From positions 1-64,000 of the forward strand of contig NZ_JAJFZN010000005.1 in the NCBI RefSeq assembly GCF_020731145.1: a stretch of 64,000 bases of DNA, written 5' to 3'. A model generated the notes under the pieces. The model saw only the letters and a list, made by a program, of their open reading frames with translations, ran no database searches and was not told the DNA's origin. The DNA is from Sneathiella sp. HT1-7. GTDB taxonomy: Bacteria > Pseudomonadota > Alphaproteobacteria > Sneathiellales > Sneathiellaceae. Shown piece after piece: positions 1 through 7,888 of this stretch. A program made the position numbers and the translations under genes. The first letter of the stretch is position 1; every line of letters starts with the position of its first letter.

Positions 1-65
1 GAGAAACATTCAAGCTTCAACGAAATGCTGCGCTGGCCGAGTGGCAGCAGCTTAGCGTGGCATAA
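1..65 (+). pseudogene. IS6-family transposase, C-terminal remnant
   Basis: Reading from base 3, the last 20 codons before a TAA at 63-65 match the C-terminus of the intact transposase at 17164-17871 nearly residue for residue (both carry FKLQRNAA, then A.WQQLS). Only the tail is inside the window, so whether the rest of the gene lies upstream is unknown. It marks the left IS boundary of the catabolic island. Confidence 0.8.
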
Positions 66-242
66 TTGGGGTGCTTTATTGGCAAATTGCGTCAAATAGA
101 GACGAGGTCGCATTAGTCTGACAGCACCGCCATACGGAGACGATGTCGCATTCTTCTGACAGCACCTAGCGCAGCGTAATCGGGACGTCATATTGGTAAA
201 TTTCGTCAAACAGAAACGAGTTCGCATTCGCTTGATAGAACC
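66..242 (+). repeat. three nested IS6 right ends
   Basis: Three successive versions of the IS right terminus (GACGAGGTCGCATT, then TCTGACAGCACC) lie in the same orientation and end at 128, 166 and 242. The first is nearly identical to the end of the intact element at 17934. The second is a short partial copy. The third, the most diverged, keeps the subterminal stretch that follows the transposase gene. This looks like repeated insertion or slippage at one site. No other gene is visible between 66 and 269. Confidence 0.75.
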
Positions 243-269
243 TGACCGGTTCATTTTTGTCGGATAGAG

Positions 270-1427
270 TCATTTATGTGGGCCATGGATTCCAAGTTCC
301 TTGCAGATAACTTGAAGCATAACCTCGTTTGCTCCGCCACCAACGGCCGTTTGACGAGCTTCCCGATATATGCGAGAGATGAAACTTTCATTCATGAAGC
401 CTTGGCCACCCCAGAATTGGGTGAGTTCTACCGGGATTTCCATGGAAAGCCGCCCGATCAGATATTTGGCCATGCTAGCAAGCTTGGTGACATTTTCTCC
501 GGCGACATATTTCTCGGTCGCCTGATAGAGAAGGGCACGGACTGATTCTATTTTTGCCTGGAATTCGGCAATCTTGAAATGAATAAACTGATTGTCCAGC
601 AAAGGTTTGCCAAAGGCGATACGCTGTCCAAGATATGTGACAGTTTCCTCGATGGCGAGCTCCAGAAAGCGGATGGAACGGGCGACGACAAAGAGACGTT
701 CTTCCTGGAATTGCTGCATTTGATAGATAAAGCCCTTTCCTTCCTCGCCGATTATATTCCGTTTGGGAACCCGGACATCATCAAAGAAAAGCAGGGCCGT
801 ATCTGAAGAGCGATAACCAACCTTGTCGAGTTTCTTTCCGACGGAAACGCCCTTTGTGTCCAGCGGGACAACGATCAGTGATTTGTTACGATGCGGCCCA
901 TTCTCCGTGGAGGTATTGACGAGTAGGCATATCCAGTCGCCTTGTACACCATTGGTAATCCACATTTTGCTGCCGTTGATTACATAATCATCCCCGTCCG
1001 CTATGGCAGTGGTTTTGATATTGGCGACATCGGATCCGGCGCCGGCTTCACTGACACCGATACAGCCGACCAGGTCGCCCGCGATGGTTGGGGCCAGAAA
1101 CTCGCGTTTCAGCTCTTCCGATCCATAATTCGTGAGCGCCGGGGTGCACATGTTGGTCTGTACACCTATCGCGGAGCAAATTCCCATTGTGTGCAAGTTG
1201 CCGAGTTCTTCCGCAAAGGCGACCTCATAGGAAAAATCGAGATCAGATCCGCCATATTCGGTGGGCTTGCCAATGCCGAGAAGTCCCGCATCGCCTAGCC
1301 TTTTCATAACCTGATGGGCAGGGAAGATGCCTTCTTCCTCCCATTGATCAACATGCGGGTTGATATGTTCGTCGATTATTTTACGGGTGACCCGACGAAG
1401 TTCGTCATGCTCATGGTTCCAAATCAC
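270..1427 (-). CDS. acyl-CoA dehydrogenase (LCAD/IVD-like base position)
   Basis: A 385-residue FAD-dependent acyl-CoA dehydrogenase that would introduce the alpha,beta double bond into an acyl-CoA. The FAD-binding stretches (CIGVSEAGAGSD near 122, KMWITNG near 154) and the C-terminal GGQGF segment are clear. The usual C-terminal catalytic Glu (YEGT motif) is replaced by VGGGANE. A Glu occurs instead in QEERL (about residue 243), the base position used by long-chain and isovaleryl-CoA dehydrogenases. The start is GTG with GAGGAGA just upstream. It is the last gene of the leftward operon, and its stop lies 28 nt from the IS end at 242. Substrate unknown. Confidence 0.9.
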   Translation of the reverse strand: MIWNHEHDELRRVTRKIIDEHINPHVDQWEEEGIFPAHQVMKRLGDAGLLGIGKPTEYGGSDLDFSYEVAFAEELGNLHTMGICSAIGVQTNMCTPALTNYGSEELKREFLAPTIAGDLVGCIGVSEAGAGSDVANIKTTAIADGDDYVINGSKMWITNGVQGDWICLLVNTSTENGPHRNKSLIVVPLDTKGVSVGKKLDKVGYRSSDTALLFFDDVRVPKRNIIGEEGKGFIYQMQQFQEERLFVVARSIRFLELAIEETVTYLGQRIAFGKPLLDNQFIHFKIAEFQAKIESVRALLYQATEKYVAGENVTKLASMAKYLIGRLSMEIPVELTQFWGGQGFMNESFISRIYREARQTAVGGGANEVMLQVICKELGIHGPHK

Positions 1428-1478
1428 CGTTCTCTCCTCATTTGGTGTTGCGGGAGTATTATTATTCTTTCGGCTGGG

Positions 1479-1844
1479 TTACAGCTCCAGCCAGCCCTTG
1501 ATCACAAGATCGCCGTTCTGTGTTTTGACGAATACGTCATACCGGTTTTCCTGATCCGCGGTTTGTGTGCCTCCCGCGGTAACAATATCGCCATTCCGCA
1601 CGGGCGCGGAGAAGCGGATATTCAGCTTGGCAGAGGACACGGCCTCCTTGCCGAAGGTCCGGGTAGCCGACTGCCAGATCAGGGACAGGGACATCGTGCC
1701 GTGGGCAATCACATCGCCAAAAGGCGTTTTGCGGGCGAATTCCGGATCGGTATGGATTGGGTTGAAGTCATCCGTGATTTCGGCGTATTTCTGAATGGCA
1801 GCCTGATCGACCGAGAGGCTGCTCTCAACAAGATTTTGACCCAT
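1479..1844 (-). CDS. MaoC-like hotdog dehydratase/hydratase, small subunit
   Basis: 121 residues with the (R)-hydratase 2 motif YAEITDDFNPIH near 20-31. Asp26, Asn28 and His31 are the expected catalytic region, and AHGTM follows at about 47-51. The length is one hotdog domain, so activity would need a dimer. The neighbouring MaoC-N type protein (1850-2236), only 5 nt away, lacks the motif and is the natural partner. Such pairs hydrate enoyl-CoAs in steroid side-chain degradation (ChsH1/ChsH2-like). GGAGG upstream supports the ATG. Hydration of the product of a local acyl-CoA dehydrogenase is inferred. Confidence 0.85.
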   Translation of the reverse strand: MGQNLVESSLSVDQAAIQKYAEITDDFNPIHTDPEFARKTPFGDVIAHGTMSLSLIWQSATRTFGKEAVSSAKLNIRFSAPVRNGDIVTAGGTQTADQENRYDVFVKTQNGDLVIKGWLEL

Positions 1845-1849
1845 TTCCC

Positions 1850-2236
1850 TCAGCCTCCCCAGATAATGCCCATGAAACCGGTGAACAGCAGATCGCCGTT
1901 CTGGTCATGGGATTTCGTTTCAAAGTAAACCCAGTTGTTGTTCTTGCGGGTTTCCTTTTCCCGGCAATAGGTCGTGGTTGTAATCTCATCGCCAACTTGC
2001 GGAAGTTTGTGGACTTTAAACTCCTGCGTGCCGTGAATATTGCCTTTGGGGCGCGGTTGTACCGTGGCGAGAAAGGCGCGCATGGTAATGGCTGAAATCA
2101 TGCTCGGCGGTAGATCAGGCAGCAGCTCTTTATCTGCCGGAAATAGTTCGCACCACTGTTCGGCCGACGCATCATTGAACGTCTGGGCGTTGGTTCCGAG
2201 GTTATTACCCGGCTGTAGTTTGTCGAAGGTAAGCAT
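1850..2236 (-). CDS. MaoC N-terminal-type hotdog protein, non-catalytic partner
   Basis: 128 residues resembling the N-terminal half of FAS1-type MaoC dehydratases. It has a conserved MRAFLATVQPRPKGNIHG segment near 53-70 and a terminal FTGFMGIIWGG, but no D-x-N-P-x-H motif. In related systems this half binds the acyl-CoA while the motif-bearing half supplies catalysis. It ends 5 nt before the MaoC gene and begins 2 nt after the DUF35 gene, so it is probably translated with both. Heterodimer formation is inferred from context and the missing motif. Confidence 0.8.
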   Translation of the reverse strand: MLTFDKLQPGNNLGTNAQTFNDASAEQWCELFPADKELLPDLPPSMISAITMRAFLATVQPRPKGNIHGTQEFKVHKLPQVGDEITTTTYCREKETRKNNNWVYFETKSHDQNGDLLFTGFMGIIWGG

Positions 2237-2238
2237 GA

Positions 2239-2646
2239 TTACCCTTTGCTGACTGGTTTTGCCTGCGGGATGTACTGCTTACCGCGACGTTCAAAGGTAA
2301 GCTCGACATCCATACCGATATGAACATCGGCCACGTCGCAATCGAGGATATTCATCATGGCTCTGACACCCTCTTCCAGGTCGATCAAGGCAAGTACATA
2401 GGGCAAGTCTGCCTTAAAGGCCGGGCTAGGCGCGTGATTGACGACGGTGAAGGTTTTGACCTTTCCGCGGCCACTAACTTCTTGCCATTCAAGGTCTTTC
2501 GAGTGACAACTTTTGCAGAGTGCACGGGGGTAGAATTGCTTCTCGCCACAGGAATTGCAGCTTTGGATTAGGAACCGTTTTTCATTGCAGGCTTCCCAGA
2601 AGACTGCGGAATCGGGGTTGGCTACAGGAACTGGTTTGCCGGTCAT
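2239..2646 (-). CDS. DUF35 zinc-ribbon/OB-fold protein
   Basis: 135 residues. A four-cysteine zinc ribbon (Cys30, Cys33, Cys44, Cys47) is followed by an OB-fold ending near FERRGKQYIPQAKPV. DUF35 proteins form complexes with SCP2-thiolase-like enzymes, for example the ChsH2 DUF35 domain with the aldolase Ltp2. Here the thiolase-fold gene is immediately upstream in the operon (stop 3 nt before this start), so this is very likely its obligate partner. It probably has no independent catalysis and acts as a CoA-substrate docking subunit. Confidence 0.85.
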   Translation of the reverse strand: MTGKPVPVANPDSAVFWEACNEKRFLIQSCNSCGEKQFYPRALCKSCHSKDLEWQEVSGRGKVKTFTVVNHAPSPAFKADLPYVLALIDLEEGVRAMMNILDCDVADVHIGMDVELTFERRGKQYIPQAKPVSKG

Positions 2647-2649
2647 ATT

Positions 2650-3801
2650 TTAGACCCTCCCAAGGACGAGTGAGCAATGAGCGGAGAGAATGCCGCCATC
2701 TCCGTGAACGAAGGCAAGTTGGCTATCCTCCACCTGACGGCCTTCTGCTTCGTGGCGCAGTTGCCGAACCGCTTCAACAACATGGAACATGCCGCCTGCC
2801 GCCCCGGAATGACCATAACTCATCAGGCCGCCGTGAGTATTGCAGGGAAGGCGACCGCCGATTTTGAGGGCGCCGTCAAGGCAGGCGGGACCGGCCTCGC
2901 CACGTTCAAAAAAGCCGATTGATTCCAGTTCGACCAGCAGCGTAATCGTGAAGGAATCATAGATTTCCGCAACGTCGATGTCCTTCGCGGTAACGCCGGC
3001 GCGTTCAAATGCCGTGCGGGCGGCCTGTTTGCAGCCGAAATCGCTGAGGGACGGGGCCGCCATAATATGTTCATGAGTGTGACCCTGACCGGTACCCATA
3101 ATCTCGATAGAGGTTTTAGGCCGATCGCCGCCCGAATCCGCGGCACTCACTACGATGGCTGCGCCGCCATCAGAAATCAGACAGCAATCCAGGACATGCA
3201 GGGGGCTCGCGATCATCCGGCTGTTCAGCACATCTTCAATGGTGATTGGCGTTTGCCGATGGGCTTTCGAATTCATCATCGCATGTTCGCGCGCGGTGAC
3301 GGAGATTGATGCAAGCTGCTCGGACGTCACGCCATATTCATTCATATAATGCGTCGCGACGAGGGCGTAGGCAGCCGGGACGGACATTCCGTAGGGATGT
3401 TCAAACTGGCCATGCCCGACCTTGGCAAGCGTCGCGACCGCGCCGCCCTTGGCCATGCCGGTTAGGCGGTTATCACCCGTGACGACTAAAACATTTCGGC
3501 ATTGTCCGCTTTCCACGAGGGAGGCTGCCTGCATGACCATGATGCAGGCCGTGGCTCCGCCAACCACGATGGCGGCGTTAAACTTTGGTTGCAGGCCCAT
3601 ATATTCACAGAAAACGGAACTCAGCATCAGATGAGGTTCCGTGAAGGAATAGGCGCAGAGAACGCCGTCTATGTCAGATTTGTTCAGTCCTGCATCAGCA
3701 ATGGCACCAAGGGCTGCATCGGCATGTAGGCCCATACAGCTGCTGCCGGGAAGCTCCCCGACATCTGTATCATATGCACCGGTGATAATCGCTTTTTTCA
3801 T
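2650..3801 (-). CDS. thiolase-fold (SCP2/Ltp-like) protein, likely retro-aldolase or acyl-CoA lyase
   Basis: A 383-residue thiolase-superfamily protein. At the usual nucleophile site the sequence is VGGATACIMV. Aligned on the downstream ESG, the classical Cys position holds Gly82, and Cys86 is displaced by four residues. The C-terminal CxGGGxG cysteine is also absent: the region reads FVHGDGG, with His366. His-containing NTHGG and GHSGAAGG motifs remain. This is the pattern of lipid-transfer-protein-type thiolases, including Ltp2 retro-aldolases, which work with DUF35 proteins. With DUF35, MaoC pair and acyl-CoA dehydrogenases adjacent, a C-C lyase acting on a beta-hydroxyacyl-CoA is more likely than true thiolysis. 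Thiolase activity through Cys86 is not excluded. Confidence 0.75.
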   Translation of the reverse strand: MKKAIITGAYDTDVGELPGSSCMGLHADAALGAIADAGLNKSDIDGVLCAYSFTEPHLMLSSVFCEYMGLQPKFNAAIVVGGATACIMVMQAASLVESGQCRNVLVVTGDNRLTGMAKGGAVATLAKVGHGQFEHPYGMSVPAAYALVATHYMNEYGVTSEQLASISVTAREHAMMNSKAHRQTPITIEDVLNSRMIASPLHVLDCCLISDGGAAIVVSAADSGGDRPKTSIEIMGTGQGHTHEHIMAAPSLSDFGCKQAARTAFERAGVTAKDIDVAEIYDSFTITLLVELESIGFFERGEAGPACLDGALKIGGRLPCNTHGGLMSYGHSGAAGGMFHVVEAVRQLRHEAEGRQVEDSQLAFVHGDGGILSAHCSLVLGRV

Positions 3802-3813
3802 AGAGAAGCCTCT

Positions 3814-4629
3814 TTACTTGATTTTTTCTTTGTCCCAGTTGAACGCCAGAGGCTGCTTCGCGAGGAACCGCGCAACCGCATCATGGTGATAGTCCGTCTC
3901 CAGGCAGATTGCCTGCGCGTAATTTTCCATTTCTGAAAGGGCGCGCTGGTCGAGTTCGGAAGACTTGTTGAGGATAGTTTTGGCCATACCGATTGCCGGA
4001 CGGGACGCATTGGCAAATTGCTTGGCAAAGGCGAGAGCATGGGTGACGAGATCTTCATGCGGTACAATATCCCGGATCATGCCAAGGGATTTCGCCTCTT
4101 CGGGTTCTACTGTCCGGGCCGTGAATACAATGTCTTTTGCCGCCTGTAACCCGACAAGGCGCGGCAACAGGAAGAAGCCGCCCAGATCCGGCACTAGTCC
4201 GATGCGACCGAATACCGCGCAGAAGCGGGCGCGGGGGGAGGCGAAGATGAAATCAGCCGCTAGCGCAAGGTTCAATCCGGCACCGAATGCAGGGCCGTCA
4301 ACGGCGGCAATCACGGGCAGTTCCAGATCAACCAATTCACGGAACCAGAGATGCAAATCCTGTACTCGCTTGCGATTGACTATGGTGGGGCGGCGGGCCT
4401 CGCTCAATGATTTCAGATCGCCGCCCGCGCAAAAAGACCCACCCGATCCGGTAATGACAAGAGCCACAATATCCTGATCCTCGCGGACATGAAGGATGAC
4501 TTTTGTGAGATCGGTCCGCATCTGCAGATCGAGGGCATTTTTGCTGTCTGGCCGGTTCAGCGTAATCAGGCCAATATTGTCATTTACCTCGAAAGTGAGG
4601 GTTTCAAGATCTGAAATCGGCTCAGACAT
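3814..4629 (-). CDS. enoyl-CoA hydratase/isomerase family, PaaG-like active site
   Basis: 271 residues of crotonase fold. Oxyanion-hole segments are SFCAGGDL (about 65-72) and DGPAFGAGL (about 111-119). The canonical hydratase Glu is missing. The active-site loop reads FGRIGLVPDLGG with Asp148, as in PaaG-type ring-oxepin or double-bond isomerases. I place the start at the ATG at 4629, two bases past the TAA of the upstream acyl-CoA dehydrogenase (TAATCATG, translational coupling). An open frame continues upstream only as a shadow of that gene. An isomerase or lyase role is favoured over simple hydration. Confidence 0.85.
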   Translation of the reverse strand: MSEPISDLETLTFEVNDNIGLITLNRPDSKNALDLQMRTDLTKVILHVREDQDIVALVITGSGGSFCAGGDLKSLSEARRPTIVNRKRVQDLHLWFRELVDLELPVIAAVDGPAFGAGLNLALAADFIFASPRARFCAVFGRIGLVPDLGGFFLLPRLVGLQAAKDIVFTARTVEPEEAKSLGMIRDIVPHEDLVTHALAFAKQFANASRPAIGMAKTILNKSSELDQRALSEMENYAQAICLETDYHHDAVARFLAKQPLAFNWDKEKIK

Positions 4630-4631
4630 GA

Positions 4632-5768
4632 TTATAGCTCCAGACTGCGGGCGATCAGATTTCTTTGGATCTCGCTCGTTCCCTCGCCAATAACATAGAC
4701 CAAGGCATCCCGATGATAGCGGCCGACCGGATATTCCCGCATGATACCGGCGCCGCCATGAATACGAATGGCGTTTTCTGTAGCTCTCAAGGCGACTTCC
4801 GATGAAATCAGTTTGGCCTTGGAGGCAACCGCGTGGGTCAAAGTATCCTGATCTACACACCATGCGGCATAATAAACGAGCCATTTGGCGGCTTCAATTT
4901 CCGCACTCATATCCGCAAGCTTATGGGCAATTGCCTGGAAGTCACCGACTTTCTTGCTGCCGATCTTGCGATCACGCGCATATTCGAGGGAGGCGTCAAG
5001 AGCGGCCCGCGCAATGCCGAGGGAGTTGGCGGCAACACCAACCCGGTTCTCCATCAGGGAATCAAGAATAATGGGGTAGGTGCCTGTTTCGCCGCCCAGT
5101 AGGCAGTCGTCAGGAACAAAGGCGTCGCTGATATAGATCAATCCCGTTTCCGAACTGCGGATACCTTCTTTCTTGAGTTTCGAAATTTCGAATCCATCAT
5201 TCGGCATTTCAACGATAAACAGGCTGATAGCATCGGCAGTTGGTTCCGGGCTGGTTCGTGCGGCCAGCAGGATGAAATCGGCGAAGGGCGCGTTGGTGAT
5301 ATACATTTTCGCGCCATTGACGCGCCAGCCACCATCGACTTTCTCCGCCCGGGTTTTAAGGCCGCGCACGTTAGAGCCCACGTCGGGTTCGCTCAGGCCA
5401 AAGGCGGCAATTTTATCTCCGTCGACGGCCGGCTTGAAGAACCGTTCTTTCTGATCTTCGGTTCCGGCTTTCCATATGGGCCAGATGCCAAGGTGCGAAT
5501 GTGCGGACATGCTGGAAGCGAAGGCCTGGCTTACGTAACTTAGCTCTTCGCGGATGATGCAGTCCGAAATCTTGTCCATGCCCGTGCCGCCGCTTTCAAC
5601 AGGATAACGGGTACCAAGGATGCCAAGCTCTCCCCACTTTTTAAACATCTCTTTCGGGAAGGATTCTGTCTCTTCCGACTCAAATACAAGGGGGCGCATT
5701 TCTGACTCACAAAAACGCTTGATTGTTTCACGAATTTGTTGTTGTTCCTCAGTGAAGGTGAAGTCCAT
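4632..5768 (-). CDS. acyl-CoA dehydrogenase (MCAD-type base)
   Basis: About 378 residues and the first gene of the leftward operon. The FAD motif FGLSEPDVGSN near 134-144 and the C-terminal RIHGGAGIMREYPVGR are typical. The catalytic base is in the standard place, IGEGTSEIQ, with Glu near 362. This contrasts with the other dehydrogenase of the operon (270-1427). The two could act at different steps or form a mixed tetramer like ChsE1-ChsE2. The start is the ATG at 5768 behind AGGGA; a TTG one codon earlier is less likely. The promoter should lie in 5769-5945, shared divergently with the TRAP genes. Confidence 0.9.
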   Translation of the reverse strand: MDFTFTEEQQQIRETIKRFCESEMRPLVFESEETESFPKEMFKKWGELGILGTRYPVESGGTGMDKISDCIIREELSYVSQAFASSMSAHSHLGIWPIWKAGTEDQKERFFKPAVDGDKIAAFGLSEPDVGSNVRGLKTRAEKVDGGWRVNGAKMYITNAPFADFILLAARTSPEPTADAISLFIVEMPNDGFEISKLKKEGIRSSETGLIYISDAFVPDDCLLGGETGTYPIILDSLMENRVGVAANSLGIARAALDASLEYARDRKIGSKKVGDFQAIAHKLADMSAEIEAAKWLVYYAAWCVDQDTLTHAVASKAKLISSEVALRATENAIRIHGGAGIMREYPVGRYHRDALVYVIGEGTSEIQRNLIARSLEL

Positions 5769-5860
5769 CAAATGGTTCCCTGCTGTTGCTAATTAGGTTT
5801 CAGAATTTGTATTGAATTATTGCAATCCAAAAACATATTGCATTCTTTATAAAAAACAAT

Positions 5861-5876
5861 ATTCTGTAAAGAGAAT
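5861..5876. promoter_or_regulatory. candidate IclR-type operator in divergent promoter region
   Basis: A perfect inverted repeat ATTCT-N6-AGAAT sits in the 177-nt region between the leftward lipid operon and the rightward dctQMP genes. A close match (ATTCT-N6-GGAAT) overlaps the promoter before the E1-alpha gene at 10262-10277. The only local regulator is the IclR protein encoded at 9089-9877. A weak -10-like TATTCT overlaps the left arm. Confidence 0.4.
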
Positions 5877-5945
5877 TTTTGAGGCGCTGGGGCAACTGAT
5901 GAATCAGTGTCCTGATAATAAATAATATTCTATTCGGGAGGATAG

Positions 5946-6479
5946 ATGATAAAGCGGTTTCTCGATCGAATTACCTCGAGTTTTACAATGCTCTCCGGCA
6001 TAGCGCTGATCTTTATGCTGTTGCAGATCAGTGTGGATGTGTTTTGTAAATATGTTTTCAATACTCCGTTGCTTTGGACAATGGATGTGGTTGCGTCCTA
6101 TATGATGGTAGCGATCGTGTTCCTGCCACTGGCGGAAGTAGAGCGTAAGAATAGCCATATTCGAGTTGAATTGCTGATCCAGGGTATGAGTTATCCGGTT
6201 CGGCGCGTGATGGTGGCATTCTCGACAGTTGCCACGATTGTGTATTTCAGCGCGCTGACATGGCGCGCCTGGGGCGACGCAGTCGAAAAATATGAAATTG
6301 GCGAATATGTGATGGGTGAAGCGCAAGTAACTGTCTGGCCCGGGCGGTTTTTTGTGCCTTTTGGCTGTGCCGTTCTGGTGCTTTTGCTGATCTACAAGCT
6401 ATGGCGCTACATTACGGATAAAGAATTTCTAGAATCCGAAGAAAAACTTGCAGCCTCCGGAGAACTTTTCGATGAGTGA
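5946..6479 (+). CDS. TRAP transporter small permease (DctQ family)
   Basis: 177 residues with four predicted membrane segments (about 13-33, 47-65, 88-106, 130-150), typical of DctQ. A GGGAGG ribosome site precedes the ATG. It overlaps dctM by 8 nt, and the binding protein follows downstream. TRAP systems use the membrane ion gradient to import carboxylates. Substrate is unknown, but the setting among acyl-CoA genes and a CoA ligase suggests an organic acid that is then activated to its CoA ester. Confidence 0.9.
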   Translation: MIKRFLDRITSSFTMLSGIALIFMLLQISVDVFCKYVFNTPLLWTMDVVASYMMVAIVFLPLAEVERKNSHIRVELLIQGMSYPVRRVMVAFSTVATIVYFSALTWRAWGDAVEKYEIGEYVMGEAQVTVWPGRFFVPFGCAVLVLLLIYKLWRYITDKEFLESEEKLAASGELFDE

Positions 6480-7779
6480 TATTCAGATTGGTTTTGCCGG
6501 GCTGGCCATTATGGTTGTGCTCATGCTGCTTTACGTCCCTGTTGGCGTTGCGTTGGGGCTTGTCGGTGCGCTTGGCATCTTTTTTGTGCTGGGCAGTGGT
6601 GCCATGTGGGGGATTATTACGGCAATCCCTTATGATTTTGCTGCACACTGGACGCTCAGCTCCGTCCCGATGTTCCTTCTGATGGGCTATGTTGCCTATC
6701 ATGCGAAGCTGACGGATGGTTTGTTCCGTATGGCCCGACTGTGGCTGTCGGCACTGCCGGGTGGGCTTGCTATTGCTTCCATCGGCGGTGCGGCGGGCTT
6801 TTCGGCCGTGACGGGCTCCAGCCTTGCCTGCGCGGCTGCCATGGGGCGGATCGCGGTACCGGAAATGCTACGTTACAACTATGACAAGGGGCTCGCTTCC
6901 GGCGTGGTAGCGGCGGCTGGTACAATTGGCTCAATGATCCCACCAAGCATTATGCTGCTTATCTACGGTGTTTTTGCTGAAGTTCCGATTGGCAAGCTGT
7001 TTGTAGCGGGTGTCATTCCGGGCATTCTGACCGCATTTATGTTCGCCTTGATGGTTGTTGCCCGCGTCAAAATAAATCCGTCGCTCGCGCCCTCACTTGA
7101 TGCACGACCGACTTGGAGTGAACGGTTTGTGTCGCTTGGTGAAACATGGCCGATCATGGTGATCATCATATCGGTGATCGGTGGCCTTTTCCTCGGCGTC
7201 TTCACACCAACGGAAGCCGGTGCGGTCGGTGCCTTCATGTCCTTTGTTGTCGCTGGTTTGCGCCGCAAACTGAATTTCGACCTGATCAAAAAATCTGTAT
7301 CGGAAACACTTGTCAGCACGGCATCTATCTTCGTGATTGCAATTGGTGCCGCCATACTGACGCGTTTTCTGGCTTTGACCGGGGTGCCTGACTTCTTGTC
7401 AGACTTTGTTTTGGAGGCGGCTGTCAACCCGCTGACAATCCTTTTGGGTATGGCGGTAGTCTATATCATCCTCGGAATGTTCCTGGATCCGATTGGCATC
7501 ATGCTTTTAACATTGCCGATCTTCCTGCCGGTTGTCGAAGCTGCGGATATCAACCTGGTCTGGTTTGGTATTTTGATCGCGAAATTCCTGGAGATTGCTT
7601 TAATCACTCCGCCAGTTGGACTGAATGTGTTCGTTATCAAGGGCATAGTGGGCGATGCAATATCCACAGTTACGATCTTCAAGGGGATCGTGTGGTTCTT
7701 GGTCGCGGATTTGATCACCATGACATTACTTATCGTGTTCCCGCAACTAAGCCTCTGGTTACCGGCTCTGATGAATTAG
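6472..7779 (+). CDS. TRAP transporter large permease (DctM family)
   Basis: 435 residues, strongly hydrophobic along its length (about 12 membrane helices), with the family hallmarks GSMIPPSIMLLIYG (about residues 150-165) and LIKKSVSETL. The start is the ATG at 6472, overlapping the end of dctQ (ATGAGTGA). An in-frame start further upstream would add residues not found in the family. It carries the transport path and works with DctQ and the DctP at 7889. Confidence 0.92.
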   Translation: MSDIQIGFAGLAIMVVLMLLYVPVGVALGLVGALGIFFVLGSGAMWGIITAIPYDFAAHWTLSSVPMFLLMGYVAYHAKLTDGLFRMARLWLSALPGGLAIASIGGAAGFSAVTGSSLACAAAMGRIAVPEMLRYNYDKGLASGVVAAAGTIGSMIPPSIMLLIYGVFAEVPIGKLFVAGVIPGILTAFMFALMVVARVKINPSLAPSLDARPTWSERFVSLGETWPIMVIIISVIGGLFLGVFTPTEAGAVGAFMSFVVAGLRRKLNFDLIKKSVSETLVSTASIFVIAIGAAILTRFLALTGVPDFLSDFVLEAAVNPLTILLGMAVVYIILGMFLDPIGIMLLTLPIFLPVVEAADINLVWFGILIAKFLEIALITPPVGLNVFVIKGIVGDAISTVTIFKGIVWFLVADLITMTLLIVFPQLSLWLPALMN

Positions 7780-7888
7780 TTCGGTGGCGGAATAATAAGA
7801 AGAATATGCCTGCAGGATGCGTATTACCACACTGCCACACAGTTATCGCGCAGGCTTAAAATGAAGGAAAAAAGAGAGGAAAAATAAA

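Noticed and set aside
4630-4884. N-terminal extension of the PaaG-like hydratase gene
   Set aside because: It overlaps the 3' end of the acyl-CoA dehydrogenase in another frame and adds no crotonase residues. The ATG at 4629 right after the upstream stop is a far better start.
7808-7855. GCCTGC/GCAGGC inverted repeat between dctM and dctP as an attenuator or small RNA
   Set aside because: Only six base pairs with a 36-nt loop and no T-run; could be chance. At most an mRNA structure.
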